Source: Qipengyuania huizhouensis (GTDB taxonomy: Bacteria; Pseudomonadota; Alphaproteobacteria; Sphingomonadales; Sphingomonadaceae). Taken from it: a stretch of DNA of 64,000 bases. This document shows, piece by piece, positions 44,437 to 54,454 of this stretch; positions within the stretch are counted from its first letter, which is position 1, and the number at the start of each line of letters is the position of its first letter. The stretch covers positions 34,278-98,277 of the forward strand of contig NZ_JAIGNT010000009.1 of NCBI RefSeq assembly GCF_019711635.1, in the 5' to 3' direction. Under the pieces are notes generated by a model. That model saw only the letters and a list, made by a program, of their open reading frames with translations. It had not been told where the DNA came from and did no database searches. The position numbers and the translations under genes were made by a program.

Positions 44437-45080
44437 TGAGCGAGACAACTCCCAGGAAACCCACCGGCTGGCTGCACACGCTAGTCGACTATGGCCCGCT
44501 GCTGGTCTTCCTCGGCGTCTACAAGCTCTACCAGCCGCCCGAGACATCGACTTTCGGCGAAATCGCCGCAGTAATCTACGGCACGATAGCCTTCATGGTC
44601 GCTGCGATGGTGGCGCTGGTATTCAGCAAGTGGAAATTCGGCAAGGTGAGCCCGATGCTTATCCTCTCGACCACGCTGATCGTCGGTTTCGGCGCGCTGA
44701 CGATATGGCTGCGGGACGAGCGCTTCATCCAGTTCAAGCCGACCGCGATCTACCTGCTGTTCGGAATAGTCCTGATCGTCGGGTGGCTGCGCGATCGCGC
44801 ATGGTTGCAAGTGCTGCTGGAGGCGGCATTCGAAGGCGTGACGCACCAGGGCTGGCTCAAGCTTTCGCGCAACTGGGGTTTTTTCTTCTTCGCGCTCGCC
44901 GCGCTCAATGAAGTGCTGGTGCGCACCATGAGCTTCGAAAGCTGGCTCTGGGCCAAGCTGTGGGTCTTCCTGCCACTGACTTTCCTCTTCACCTTCACGC
45001 AGATACCGATGCTGCTGAAACATGGACTGTCACTGGAAGATACGGATGAAGTGCTCAAGGACGAGCCGCCGACTGGCTAA
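44436..45080 (+). CDS. yciB: Inner membrane-spanning protein YciB (septation protein A)
   Basis: 214 residues with five or six membrane helices and the family landmarks DYGPLLVFLGVYKL, KWKFGKVSPML and NEVLVRT. YciB affects envelope and septum assembly; the mechanism is unclear. The start overlaps the ftsY stop (TAATG). Confidence 0.9.
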   Translation: MSETTPRKPTGWLHTLVDYGPLLVFLGVYKLYQPPETSTFGEIAAVIYGTIAFMVAAMVALVFSKWKFGKVSPMLILSTTLIVGFGALTIWLRDERFIQFKPTAIYLLFGIVLIVGWLRDRAWLQVLLEAAFEGVTHQGWLKLSRNWGFFFFALAALNEVLVRTMSFESWLWAKLWVFLPLTFLFTFTQIPMLLKHGLSLEDTDEVLKDEPPTG

Positions 45081-45083
45081 GAG

Positions 45084-47021
45084 CTAGATCTCCACCTGGC
45101 TCCCCAGCTCCACCACGCGGTTGGTCGGCAGCCTGAAGAAGTCCATCGCCGTCGCCGCATTTCTCAGCATCCAGGCGAAAATCTTCTCGCGCCAGATTGG
45201 CATGCCCGGCTTGTCGCTCGGCAACAGGGTCTGGCGCGAAAGGAAGAAGCTGGTGTGCATCATGTCGAATTCGCCGCCGCAGCGTTCCATTTCCTTGAGT
45301 CCCTGCGGGACGTTGGTTTCCTGCATGAAACCATAGTGCAAGACGGCGCGATAGAACCCATCGCCGAGATCGTGGATTTCGCAGCGCTCATTCTCGTCGA
45401 CATAGGGAGCATCCGCGATCAGCACGGTCAGGATCACCACGCGTTCGTGGAGGACCTTGTTGTGCTTGATATTGTGCAGCAATGCGGAAGGAACGCCCGC
45501 AGTCTGGCTGGCCATGAAAATCGCCGTGCCGGGCACGCGCGTAGCGGAATTCTTCGCGCTCTTGGCAAAGATTTCAATCGGCAGCGCGGTCTCATGCATG
45601 CGCTCGCGCATCAGCTTCCGCCCGCGCGCCCAAGTGGTGAGCAGAGTGAAGGCGACGAGGCCGACCACGAGCGGGAACCAGCCTCCATCGGGAATTTTCA
45701 CCAGATTGGCCGCAAAATAGGCACCGTCGACGATCAGGAAGAAGGTCACGACCGGAGCTGCTATCCACCACCTCCACTTCCATACGCCGACGAACAGCAC
45801 GCCCATTAGCAATGTGTCGATGGTGACGGCGCCAGTTACGGCGATACCATATGCCGCGGCAAGGTTTGAAGATGTCTGGAAGGTCAGCACCAGCAGGATC
45901 ACCGCTATCATCAGCGCCCAGTTGATCACCGGAATGTATATCTGACCGCTCTCGGTCTCGCTGGTATGCCGGATGGTCATACGCGGCATGAAGCCCAGCT
46001 GCATCGCCTGATGGGTGATGCTGAAAGCGCCGGATATAACCGCCTGGCTGGCGATAAAGGTCGCCACGGTAGCTAGGATAACCAGCGGCAGGCGGTATTC
46101 TTCGCTTGCGAGAAGGAAGAAGGGATTGCGGACGACTTCCGCGGCCTGCTCCGCCGGCAGGCCGGCAATCATGGCTCCCTGCCCGAAATAGTTGAGCAGT
46201 AGGCAAGGCATGACGAAACCGAACCAGGAAAGCCGCATCGGTCCCCTGCCGAAGTGCCCCATGTCGGAATAGAGTGCCTCCGAACCCGTAACCGCCAGGA
46301 CCACCGCACCCAGGGCGAGGAAGGCAACCACACCGTCCGTCAGGAAGAATTGCACGGCATACCAGGGGTTCAGCGCCCAGAGAATGTCCGGGTTCTGCAG
46401 TATCTGGTTGGCGCCGAGTAGCGCGATAGTGACAAAATAAACGATCATCACCGGGGCGAAGAGTGCACCCACCTTGGCCGTGCCGCGGCTTTGCAGGAAG
46501 AAGAGGAATACCAGCAGGAGAAGTGCGATGGGAATGACAAGCGGGTCGAGCCCGGGATTGACGACGGTCAGACCTTCCACCGCAGACAGCACCGAAATCG
46601 CGGGCGTAATCATGCTGTCGCCGTAGAACAGCGAGGTCGCGAACACTCCCAGCAACACTACCAGCCAGCCGTATTTCGATCGGCCGATGTGCCGGCTCAG
46701 CAACGCGACAAGAGCAAGGCTCCCGCCCTGCCCCTTGTTGTCCGCGCGCATCAATATGGTGACATACTGGATCGAAACCACGATGAGCATCGACCAGAAA
46801 ATCAGGCTGACCACGCCCAGCACGTGCATCCGGTCGATGGCGATATTTGCCGCGCCGGCAAAAGTCTCACGGAAAGCGTAAAGCGGACTGGTGCCGATAT
46901 CGCCGAAGACAATGCCCACAGCGCCGACGGCGAGCGCGGTCTTCGACGCTCCATGGCCGTTGCCACGCGCTTTCGACCCGTCCTGTACGGGCGCAGCATC
47001 TGGCACGTTCGCCTCGCTCAT
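45084..47021 (-). CDS. kup: Low-affinity potassium transporter Kup
   Basis: 645 residues with 12 membrane helices and the KUP opening [19 protein letters not shown], followed by GALVAL-type motifs ([28 protein letters not shown]). A cytoplasmic C-terminal domain follows (about 470-645). It takes up K+ with H+. It is a lone gene, tail to tail with yciB. Confidence 0.95.
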   Translation of the reverse strand: MSEANVPDAAPVQDGSKARGNGHGASKTALAVGAVGIVFGDIGTSPLYAFRETFAGAANIAIDRMHVLGVVSLIFWSMLIVVSIQYVTILMRADNKGQGGSLALVALLSRHIGRSKYGWLVVLLGVFATSLFYGDSMITPAISVLSAVEGLTVVNPGLDPLVIPIALLLLVFLFFLQSRGTAKVGALFAPVMIVYFVTIALLGANQILQNPDILWALNPWYAVQFFLTDGVVAFLALGAVVLAVTGSEALYSDMGHFGRGPMRLSWFGFVMPCLLLNYFGQGAMIAGLPAEQAAEVVRNPFFLLASEEYRLPLVILATVATFIASQAVISGAFSITHQAMQLGFMPRMTIRHTSETESGQIYIPVINWALMIAVILLVLTFQTSSNLAAAYGIAVTGAVTIDTLLMGVLFVGVWKWRWWIAAPVVTFFLIVDGAYFAANLVKIPDGGWFPLVVGLVAFTLLTTWARGRKLMRERMHETALPIEIFAKSAKNSATRVPGTAIFMASQTAGVPSALLHNIKHNKVLHERVVILTVLIADAPYVDENERCEIHDLGDGFYRAVLHYGFMQETNVPQGLKEMERCGGEFDMMHTSFFLSRQTLLPSDKPGMPIWREKIFAWMLRNAATAMDFFRLPTNRVVELGSQVEI

Positions 47022-47140
47022 ATAAAGGGTGTTACCTGCCGCATAGCGTCAAAACCTTGAGATCCGGGAGGCCTGCCCCCGTGCAAGGGGGCGGCGCTTA
47101 GCACCAAGGGAGAGAGGGAGCAATACGCGCCGCTCCGGGC

Positions 47141-47788
47141 CTAGTCGGCCGCATCGGGTTGCGGCGTGCCTTGCCCGGACATCGCTTCGAGCTGCATCAC
47201 CCGGAGAGCCAGCGATTCGCGCCACTCCGCATCTTCGGGTGCTGCTCGCAGGGCTTCGCGCCATAATTCCAGCGCTCTCCCGGCCTCGCCCATACGCAGC
47301 CATGACAGGCCGAGGAAGTAGCGCGGGCCAGCGTTCTCCTCGTCGATCTCCTGTGCCTTTTCGAAAGCATAGAGCGCCGCAGGGGTGAGTTGGCCATCGC
47401 CATGCTCGACCAAGGCGATACCCAGGGCCAACCAGGCTTCCAGATCGCCGGCATTCTCCTGCGTGGCGTTGCGATAGAAGCCGGCCGCCTGCGCAAAATC
47501 TCCGCGACGTGCGAAAGCATCGCCGGTCGTGATCCAGCGTGATGGAAGTTGGGATGTGTCGAAATATTCGCGGCGCGCGGAGATCAGTAGCTCTCCGTCG
47601 ACCTGTTGCCGTTCGGCGGCAATGCCAGGTGCGGCGGGCTGGCCTGGACTACCTTGAAGCGCATAGCCTGTAAGGCCAAACAGCAGGGTCGCGCCGAGCA
47701 GGGTCCAGCCGCTGCGGTTGACCTTGAGCAGGAAGGCGGCGACGAGGAACACCGCTGCGGCCAAGACGATTATCGGAACCCAGCTCAT
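47141..47788 (-). CDS. ccmI: Cytochrome c maturation TPR protein CcmI-like
   Basis: 215 residues with two N-terminal membrane helices (about 3-21 and 27-47) and three or so TPR repeats (about 85-195). It corresponds to the TPR part of CcmI/CycH, which presents apocytochrome c to the ligation machinery. Its start overlaps the ccmH stop by 4 bp; it is the last gene of the ccm operon. Confidence 0.85.
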   Translation of the reverse strand: MSWVPIIVLAAAVFLVAAFLLKVNRSGWTLLGATLLFGLTGYALQGSPGQPAAPGIAAERQQVDGELLISARREYFDTSQLPSRWITTGDAFARRGDFAQAAGFYRNATQENAGDLEAWLALGIALVEHGDGQLTPAALYAFEKAQEIDEENAGPRYFLGLSWLRMGEAGRALELWREALRAAPEDAEWRESLALRVMQLEAMSGQGTPQPDAAD

Positions 47789-48189
47789 GCACGCCTCCTG
47801 AATCGGCGCCAGAACAGCAGGCCCGCGATGCCGACCAGCAGCGCAGGAACTGCAAACAGCGGCCAGGTCGTCGCGCTCATCACCGGTTGGTAGCTGACGT
47901 AATCGCCATAACGATCCATCAGCCAGCGGCGTATTTCGCCCGGCTCTTCGCCTGCCGCAATGCGGATGCGGACCTGATGCCGCATATCCCCGGCCATCGG
48001 GGCATCGCTATCGGCGATGGATTGCGACTGGCACTTGAGACAGCGCAGCGTCTCCATCAGTTCCTGCGCAGCAGCTTCCTGCTCGGGATCGTCGAGCTGG
48101 CGATAGGCATAAGGGGCTGGCGGCATGGAATCCTGTGCCGCGAGCGGGAGCGCGATCAAGGCTGCCAATAGAATAGCGAGCGCTCTCAT
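47785..48189 (-). CDS. ccmH: Cytochrome c maturation protein CcmH
   Basis: 134 residues: a signal peptide (1-18), the thiol motif LRCLKCQSQSIADS (C50, C53) and a C-terminal membrane helix (about 108-127). It reduces the apocytochrome heme-binding cysteines. It overlaps ccmG by 4 bp. Confidence 0.94.
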   Translation of the reverse strand: MRALAILLAALIALPLAAQDSMPPAPYAYRQLDDPEQEAAAQELMETLRCLKCQSQSIADSDAPMAGDMRHQVRIRIAAGEEPGEIRRWLMDRYGDYVSYQPVMSATTWPLFAVPALLVGIAGLLFWRRFRRRA

Positions 48190-48713
48190 CCTTCGGCCTT
48201 GCGCAATTCTTCGAGAAGCACAGGCACATGTTCGGGCCGGATATCGCCGATATGCTGGTAGGTTATGATGCCCTCGCCATCGATCACGAAGGTTTCAGGC
48301 ACTCCGGACGAACCGATACCCAGCTGCACTTCGGACAGATCATCGCGTCCTATGCGGGTGTAGGGATTGCCGTGTTCGGCAAGAAACCGCATCACGTCGG
48401 AAGGCTTGTCGCGAATGGCGACGCCGACGATCTCCACGCCCTCCTCTTTCAGCCTTTCCAGCTGCGGAGCTTCGGCGATGCAGGGCAGGCACCAACTCGC
48501 CCAGATGTTGAGCAGTTTCGGCCCGCCAGCGTGGAAATAGCGGCTGTCGACGCCTGGTCGATCGAGGCTGGCAGGCGGCAAGGTGAAGTAGGGCAATTCC
48601 TTGCCCACCATCGTGCTCTTGATGAATTCGTCCTTGGGCTGGCTCAGCTGGTAGGCAGCAAGCCCCAGGAAACCGAAAAATATCAGGAACGGGAGCCACA
48701 AACGCCAGTTCAT
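48186..48713 (-). CDS. ccmG: Thiol:disulfide interchange protein CcmG/DsbE
   Basis: 175 residues: one membrane anchor (about 5-24) and a periplasmic thioredoxin fold with WCLPC (W74, C75, C78) and the cis-proline region GVPETFVID. It passes reductant to CcmH and apocytochrome. It overlaps ccmF by 4 bp. Confidence 0.95.
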   Translation of the reverse strand: MNWRLWLPFLIFFGFLGLAAYQLSQPKDEFIKSTMVGKELPYFTLPPASLDRPGVDSRYFHAGGPKLLNIWASWCLPCIAEAPQLERLKEEGVEIVGVAIRDKPSDVMRFLAEHGNPYTRIGRDDLSEVQLGIGSSGVPETFVIDGEGIITYQHIGDIRPEHVPVLLEELRKAEG

Positions 48714-50665
48714 GCCAGGGCCTTCTCATCGTTGCGCCGCATGGCCAGCTTGCGCCGCACTGACCGGCGCCTCAGATCGACCCGCACGCGGCCAATCAGC
48801 GCCAGCGCTCCGCCGAGCGCCACCAGCAGGCCACCGTACCAGATGAAGGTCACGAACGGCTTCCACCACAGGCGCAGCTGCCAGCGCCCGTCATTGTTCT
48901 CTCCGCCCATCACCGCATAGAGTTGTCCGTTCCAGCGGGTGACCAGAACGCTCTCGGTGGTCTGCTGAGCAGGCGCCCAGAAATTACGCGATTCGGGTGC
49001 AATCCGGGTCGGTTCGCCACCCTTGTATGACACGTCGAGTTGTCCGGCCATCGCGGTCCAGTTCGGACCGGCGATTGGATCCACCGATTCCAGCTGGACG
49101 CCCCAGGGACCTACCGCCGTTGTTCCTCCCTCTTCGAGCGCTGCCAGCTTCTCTTGCGAGAAGGCGCCTTCGCTGGCCATTCCGAACAGTGCCACGGCAA
49201 TCCCGAAATGCGCGATTACCATGCCCCAGGTCGCGATAGGAACGCGCAGGAGGTTCCGTCCTTTCAGGGGCAGGAAGCTCGCCACTCCAACGGCAAAGGC
49301 AAAGGAAAGGCCCAGCAGGGGCAGAAGCGCCGTCCCGAACAGCACAGTGCAGAGTATCAATGCGGCAAGGAGTAATGCCGCGACCAAAGCGATTTCTTTC
49401 GAAATGCGCGCCCAGCTATCTTTGCGCCAGCGCAGAAGCGGGCCCACCGCCATGACTGCGAGCATCGGAAATGCAAAGACTGCACCGACGGGATTGAAAT
49501 AGGGCGGCCCCACGGAAACACGCACATCGAAGGCTTCGGTCAGCAACGGATAGAGCGTGCCCAGCAGGACGACGGCAAGAATGGCGCTGAGCATAACGTT
49601 ATTGACCACCAGCGCGCCTTCGCGACTGGCCACCGAGAAGCGCTCACCCTCGTTGATCGACCCGGCCCGTAAGGCGAACAGCAGCAACGCCCCGCCGATG
49701 TACAGCGCCAGCAGGAAGAGGATAAAGCTCCCCCTCTCCGGATCGACCGCGAAGGCATGGACGCTTGTCAGTATGCCGGAACGAACGAGGAAGGTGCCTA
49801 GCATCGACATCGAAAAGGCGACCACGCCCAGCATGATCGTCCACACCCGCAAAGCATCGCGGCTGGCCAGCACGCTGGCCGAATGCAGCAGAGCGGTCGC
49901 GGCGAGCCAAGGCATGAGCGATGCGTTTTCGACCGGGTCCCAGAACCAGTAGCCACCCCAGCCGAGTTCGTAATAGGCCCAGTAACTGCCCGCCGTGATC
50001 CCCAAAGTGAGGAACACCCACGCCCCCAGGATCCACGGGCGCATCGCGCGCGCAAAATCGGGCGTGACCTGCCGAGTCATCAATGCGCCCACAGCGAAAC
50101 TGAAGGCGACGGACAGGCCGACATAGCCGAAATAGAGCGTTGGCGGATGTAGCGCGAGACCGATATCCTGAAGCAACGGATTGAGCCCGAGCCCTTCTAC
50201 CGCTGGCTGCGGGAGTCGCTCGAACGGATTGGAGCTGAGGAGAAGGAAAGCATAGAAGCCGAGCGCAACGAACCCTTGCGCTGCAAGCGTCGCCTGCATG
50301 GTACGCTCGGGCAGACGCCGCTCGACCCCGGCGATCAGCGCTCCGGCCAGCGCCATCACCGTCACCCACAGCAGCATCGAGCCTTCGTGATTGCCCCAGG
50401 CTCCCGAGAGCTTGAAGATAAGCGGCTTCATGGTGTGCGAATTCATCGCCACCAGTTTGACCGAGAGATCGGTGATGGCGAAAACCCACAAAAGCATGGC
50501 GAAGGACACGGCCACGAGCCCGCCTTGCAGGATAGCCGCCGGACGCGTCAGCCCGGCAAGTTCGCTTTCAATCCCGCCGCGCAGCGCGAGAACGCCGCCC
50601 ACCAGCTGCAGCACCGCCAGTGCCGCCGCCAGCCACAGTGCCGCGAGACCGATTTCTGCAATCAT
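48710..50665 (-). CDS. ccmF: Heme lyase subunit CcmF
   Basis: 651 residues with about 14 membrane helices and the tryptophan-rich heme-handling region WGGYWFWDPVENASLMPW. It attaches heme from CcmE to apocytochrome c with CcmH and CcmI. It overlaps the ccmE and ccmG genes by 4 bp each. The island's CcoO and CcoP would need this system. Confidence 0.96.
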   Translation of the reverse strand: MIAEIGLAALWLAAALAVLQLVGGVLALRGGIESELAGLTRPAAILQGGLVAVSFAMLLWVFAITDLSVKLVAMNSHTMKPLIFKLSGAWGNHEGSMLLWVTVMALAGALIAGVERRLPERTMQATLAAQGFVALGFYAFLLLSSNPFERLPQPAVEGLGLNPLLQDIGLALHPPTLYFGYVGLSVAFSFAVGALMTRQVTPDFARAMRPWILGAWVFLTLGITAGSYWAYYELGWGGYWFWDPVENASLMPWLAATALLHSASVLASRDALRVWTIMLGVVAFSMSMLGTFLVRSGILTSVHAFAVDPERGSFILFLLALYIGGALLLFALRAGSINEGERFSVASREGALVVNNVMLSAILAVVLLGTLYPLLTEAFDVRVSVGPPYFNPVGAVFAFPMLAVMAVGPLLRWRKDSWARISKEIALVAALLLAALILCTVLFGTALLPLLGLSFAFAVGVASFLPLKGRNLLRVPIATWGMVIAHFGIAVALFGMASEGAFSQEKLAALEEGGTTAVGPWGVQLESVDPIAGPNWTAMAGQLDVSYKGGEPTRIAPESRNFWAPAQQTTESVLVTRWNGQLYAVMGGENNDGRWQLRLWWKPFVTFIWYGGLLVALGGALALIGRVRVDLRRRSVRRKLAMRRNDEKALA

Positions 50666-51123
50666 TCGAGACCGACCGTCGTCTCTTCGGCCATTTCGGC
50701 GGCCTGATGCTCGCTCATCCCTTCAAGCTCGCGCGGCACGTAATTTTCGTCATGCTTGGCGAGCAGATTATCCGCCACGAAGGTCCCGTCGGCTGCGAGC
50801 CGTCCTTCGGCAACCACGCCCGATCCTTCCACGAAAAGATCGGGAAGTATCCCGGCATAGCGCACCGGTACCGCCGAATTCTCGCGGCCGGTAACGGTGA
50901 AGGTCACGGTGATGCCGTCCGCCATAGTCTGCAGGGAGTCCGGGGCCACCATCCCGCCCAGCCGGACCGCTTGCCCGACTTCCGGCGGGTCGGCCTCCAT
51001 CTGCTCGGGAAGATAGAAATAGCTCGCCTGATTGCGCAGCGCGTAGGACGCCAGCAACGCCGCACCGATCAGCGCGGCGAGAGCAAGCACGACAAGGACG
51101 AGACGCTGGTGCTTGGCTTTCAT
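50662..51123 (-). CDS. ccmE: Heme chaperone CcmE
   Basis: 153 residues: an N-terminal membrane helix (about 8-28), an OB-fold, and the heme-binding site H124 with Y128 in LLAKHDENYVP. It holds heme covalently before transfer to CcmF. Confidence 0.95.
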   Translation of the reverse strand: MKAKHQRLVLVVLALAALIGAALLASYALRNQASYFYLPEQMEADPPEVGQAVRLGGMVAPDSLQTMADGITVTFTVTGRENSAVPVRYAGILPDLFVEGSGVVAEGRLAADGTFVADNLLAKHDENYVPRELEGMSEHQAAEMAEETTVGLE

Positions 51124-51275
51124 CTATCCGCCTTCGAACTGGAACGTACCTTGGCGCGGCGGGCTTCGGCGCGCTTCATCGCAATCCAGCTCCACGCGAT
51201 CATGGCCAGCGTGCCGCCGACTCCGATGGCGTATGCCAGATAGACGAACGTCCACTGGTCCAATGCCTCGCGCAT
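51120..51275 (-). CDS. ccmD: Heme exporter protein CcmD
   Basis: 51 residues: MREALDQWTFVYLAYAIG leads a single membrane helix, followed by a basic tail with MKRAEARRAK, the CcmD pattern. It shares one base with the ccmC stop and overlaps the ccmE start by 4 bp. It is too short for many length cut-offs. CcmD helps release holo-CcmE from CcmABC. Confidence 0.88.
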   Translation of the reverse strand: MREALDQWTFVYLAYAIGVGGTLAMIAWSWIAMKRAEARRAKVRSSSKADR

Positions 51276-51997
51276 CAGTCCATCTCCATTGCGCGGCGGC
51301 GCAGGCGAGCTTCCGCCTGTATGTCGGCCAGAAGCGCTCGCATGCGCGCCAGCACCACGCCGCCGAAAATGAGCGAGAAGCCGACGACAGCGACAAGTAG
51401 GGGGGCGAGGAATATGCCGTCGATCGAGCTATTGCCCAGGGTGATACTCGGCGGCTGGTGAAGCGAGTTCCACCACACGACGCTCCGGTTGATAATCGGG
51501 ATGTTGATCGCGCCCAATAGGCCGAAAATCGCCGGGATGCGGGCTGACACGCCCTCGCGCTCGGCCGCTTTTGCCAGAGCGATATAGGCGACGTACAGGA
51601 AAGCGAGCACCAGCATCGAAGTAAGCCTGCCATCCCATACCCACCATGCCCCCCAGGTTGGGCGCCCCCAGACGGAGCCGGTTGCAAGACAGATCAGTGT
51701 GAAGACCAGGCCCGGTACGGCTGCGCCACGCGCGGCAAGCGCAGCGAGCGGGTGCCTCCACACAAGGAACACGAGACTGGAGATGGCAATCGCCGTCCAG
51801 CCTCCCATCCCCAGCCATGCTGTCGGGACGTGAATGAACAGGATACGCACGGTCTCGCCCATCAACCGGTCTGGCGGAACCTGGGTAAAGCCCCAGACAA
51901 GCGCGCCGGCAGACAATATGATTCCGCTCACCAACAGAAGTGGTGTCAACCAGGCAGCAAGGGCCAGGAAGCGCTTGGGATTGGCGAAACCATGCAT
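51275..51997 (-). CDS. ccmC: Heme transporter subunit CcmC
   Basis: 240 residues with six membrane helices and the heme-binding tryptophan motif WGRPTWGAWWVWDGRLTS. It loads heme onto CcmE. It is the first ccm gene seen; ccmA and ccmB are not adjacent and not in this window. Confidence 0.94.
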   Translation of the reverse strand: MHGFANPKRFLALAAWLTPLLLVSGIILSAGALVWGFTQVPPDRLMGETVRILFIHVPTAWLGMGGWTAIAISSLVFLVWRHPLAALAARGAAVPGLVFTLICLATGSVWGRPTWGAWWVWDGRLTSMLVLAFLYVAYIALAKAAEREGVSARIPAIFGLLGAINIPIINRSVVWWNSLHQPPSITLGNSSIDGIFLAPLLVAVVGFSLIFGGVVLARMRALLADIQAEARLRRRAMEMD

Positions 51998-52052
51998 GTC
52001 GTAAGCCGTCGCTGCCGTCTATTGCAGCCCCCGCCCTCGCCCGCAAGGACGA

Positions 52053-53117
52053 TCAGCGCCCGATGAGCTCCTGCGCCATCTTGTCGGCAACAACATCCGG
52101 CGAAACGCCGGTCTTGTCGCTTTCCTGCCAGATCTGCTCGAGCCGCCCCGGGATCAGCGCAATCCGCTTGCGGACCTCGTTGATATCGCAGGGCGCCTTG
52201 TCCTTGCGGCACAGATATTCGAGCGTGACAGAAATGATCCCGCCCGCATTGATGACATAGTCCGGCGCGTAAAGGATGCCGCGCTTGGCCAGCATCGGCC
52301 CATGCTCGCCGCGCTTGAGCTGGTTGTTGGCTCCGCCAGCCACGATCTTGCAGTCGAGGCTTCCGATACCCTCTTCATCCAGAATGGCGCCCAGGGCATT
52401 GGGGCTGAAGACATCACAGGGAACCGACATGATAGCCTCGGGAGCGACGCATTCGGCATCGAGTTCCTTTGCCAGCGCGGCGCAGCGATCGGCATTGATA
52501 TCCGACAGGGTAAGCTTCGCCCCGTCCTTGGCCAGCAGGCGGGCGACACCGCCGCCGACGCTGCCTGTGCCCTGGATTGCGACATGTACACCATCCATGC
52601 CGTCCTTGCCGAGCTTGTGCTTCACGGCTGCCTTGATGCCGAGGAAGATGCCAAGCGCCGTGAAGGGACCGGGATCGCCGCCAGCGGCATCGTCACCTTC
52701 AACGGGTAGGCCAGAAACATACTGGGTGCGCTCCGCAACCACAGCCATGTCCGCTTCGGAAATGCCTACGTCTTCGGCTGTCACATACTGACCGCCGAGC
52801 GCATCGACGGCATCGGCGAAAGCGGCGAGCATTTCCGGGGTCTTGGTGCGGTTCTCGTCGGCAAGGATAACCGCTTTTCCGCCGCCCATCGGCAGCCCGG
52901 CCATCGCGTTCTTGTAGCTCATCCCGCGCGAGAGGCGCAGTGCGTCGCGCATAGCGGCATCGGGTTCGGCATAATGCCAGAAACGCGTGCCTCCGGCGCC
53001 CGGGCCGAGATGGGTGGAATGAAGCGCTATGATCGCGGTCAGGCCGCTCTTCGGGTCGCGTACGAACTGCACGAGTTCGTGATCGTCGTAATCCGCTTCG
53101 GTCCAGAATGCCGTCAT
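52053..53117 (-). CDS. Leucine/phenylalanine/valine-type amino acid dehydrogenase
   Basis: 354 residues of the Glu/Leu/Phe/Val dehydrogenase family. Substrate region GPGAGGTRFWHY, catalytic Lys in PMGGGKAVI, and the NAD fold with QGTGSVGGGVARLL. It deaminates a branched or aromatic amino acid to the 2-oxo acid. Length matches leucine dehydrogenase; the exact substrate is unsettled. Confidence 0.9.
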   Translation of the reverse strand: MTAFWTEADYDDHELVQFVRDPKSGLTAIIALHSTHLGPGAGGTRFWHYAEPDAAMRDALRLSRGMSYKNAMAGLPMGGGKAVILADENRTKTPEMLAAFADAVDALGGQYVTAEDVGISEADMAVVAERTQYVSGLPVEGDDAAGGDPGPFTALGIFLGIKAAVKHKLGKDGMDGVHVAIQGTGSVGGGVARLLAKDGAKLTLSDINADRCAALAKELDAECVAPEAIMSVPCDVFSPNALGAILDEEGIGSLDCKIVAGGANNQLKRGEHGPMLAKRGILYAPDYVINAGGIISVTLEYLCRKDKAPCDINEVRKRIALIPGRLEQIWQESDKTGVSPDVVADKMAQELIGR

Positions 53118-53169
53118 CGCAAGTCACCCCTTTGGCAGGTATTTCGTGACCCGGCGCGAAAGGAGAAAA

Positions 53170-53247
53170 TGGGGCGATCGAGGGGTCTCGAACCCCCGAC
53201 CTCCGGTACCACAAACCGGCGCTCTAACCAACTGAGCTACGATCGCC
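53170..53247 (-). tRNA. tRNA-His (anticodon GTG)
   Basis: Read leftward from 53247 it opens with the extra G-1 typical of tRNA-His, which pairs with C73. The acceptor stem GCGATCG pairs with CGATCGC, the anticodon arm reads CCGGTTTGTGGTACCGG, and CCA is encoded at 53172-53170. Confidence 0.96.
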
Positions 53248-53440
53248 ACACGCCCCCGGAACGCTGCCGGGAAGGCGGCACATATACGCGAAGAACGGGC
53301 CGTCAACCCGTCACGCGCAACGGCGTGCGCCTGTTGCATAACATGGGCCGAATGGGAAGTGAAAAAGCGATTTCGGGTTGCTACACGCAACTATCTTTCG
53401 CAGCTTGCGGAGCCATCGCGTGCAGCTATCGTGCCGATCC

Positions 53441-54079
53441 ATGAACCGACCCGGCGAATCTTCGAGCGAATTATTGATTTCACGCGCAGGCGTCCAGCGT
53501 TTGCCTTCCGACAAGATAGAGCTCTTCCAGCTGCGCAATTTTGCGAGCCCCGACCTGTGCAGGCGCCTGATCGAACTGATCGAAAAAGACCGCCGTCCGT
53601 CTACCCTCGCCGACGCGGGCGACGATCACTATTTCCGGACCAGCGAAACCTGCGATCTGGAGCCGGAAGAACCTGCCGTACGCGAGATGGAGGCCATGCT
53701 CGCCGCATTGAACGGGATCGATCCCGCTTATGGAGAGCCGCTGCAGGGCCAGCGTTACGACGTCGGCCAGGAATTCAAGCCTCATTGCGACTATTTCAAC
53801 CGCGGCGGCCGCGACTGGGACAAGTACTGTGCGGTCGCAGGTCAGCGCACCTGGACCTTCATGGTCTATCTCAACGAAGTCGATGCTGGTGGAGCAACGC
53901 GGTTCAAGGCGGTGAAGAAGACCTTCCAGCCCGAAACCGGAAAGCTGGTGTGCTGGAACAACATGCGGCCTGACGGGCGGGAGAACCCGAACACGATCCA
54001 CCACGGAATGAAAGTAAGGCTCGGGGTGAAATATGTGATAACCAAGTGGTACCGAGAACTGCCCTGGGGGTGGGAATGA
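53441..54079 (+). CDS. 2-oxoglutarate/Fe(II) oxygenase, prolyl 4-hydroxylase-like
   Basis: 212 residues. The double-stranded beta-helix core has H115/D117 (HCDYF), the distal H187 and a 2-oxoglutarate-binding Lys near 197 (GVKYVITKW). YDVGQEFKPHCDYF and the C-terminal arrangement match bacterial prolyl 4-hydroxylase-like proteins; the protein target is unknown. ATG 53441 is chosen; a longer frame upstream has no binding site. Its stop overlaps the DksA-like start by 4 bp. It needs O2 as substrate. Confidence 0.88.
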   Translation: MNRPGESSSELLISRAGVQRLPSDKIELFQLRNFASPDLCRRLIELIEKDRRPSTLADAGDDHYFRTSETCDLEPEEPAVREMEAMLAALNGIDPAYGEPLQGQRYDVGQEFKPHCDYFNRGGRDWDKYCAVAGQRTWTFMVYLNEVDAGGATRFKAVKKTFQPETGKLVCWNNMRPDGRENPNTIHHGMKVRLGVKYVITKWYRELPWGWE

Positions 54080-54393
54080 CCGACTATAGCGATTTGCAAA
54101 TACAACTCCGCCAGCGCCTTGCCGACCTGCTCGAGCGCGCCGATGTCATCGAGGATGACCTGCGGCATCCACTCGACGCCGATTCGAGCGAACAAGCGGT
54201 TGATCTCGCCGATGACGAAGCCCTTGAGGGCGTCGATATGATCTTGCGGCAGGAAATAGCCCAGGTGCGCCAGGCGCTACACCGAATAGAAAGCGGCACC
54301 TATGGGACCTGCGCAAGTTGCGGCAAGACTATCGCGCGCGCCCGGCTCGAAGCACGTCCGATCGCGACGCTCTGCATCGACTGCGCTGCCTGA
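54076..54393 (+). CDS. DksA/TraR-type zinc-finger protein
   Basis: 105 residues: a helical coiled region (about 8-70), then the four-cysteine zinc finger CASCG...CIDC at the C-terminus. It lacks the length of full DksA and the coiled-coil tip is short, so it may be a TraR-like binder of RNA polymerase or a different regulator. It is translated with the oxygenase gene (ATGA overlap). Confidence 0.85.
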   Translation: MTDYSDLQIQLRQRLADLLERADVIEDDLRHPLDADSSEQAVDLADDEALEGVDMILRQEIAQVRQALHRIESGTYGTCASCGKTIARARLEARPIATLCIDCAA

Positions 54394-54405
54394 CATGCAA
54401 TAGAA

Positions 54406-54431
54406 AAGGGCGGCCCCTCGGGACCGCCCTT
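54406..54431. terminator. Shared stem-loop terminator between convergent genes
   Basis: An 8-bp perfect stem pairs 54406-54413 with 54424-54431. An A run precedes it on the plus strand, giving a T run on the minus strand after rpmE. It probably ends rpmE transcription and may also stop the rightward pair. Confidence 0.75.
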
Positions 54432-54454
54432 CGAAAATCGTCTGCGCTCCAAGA

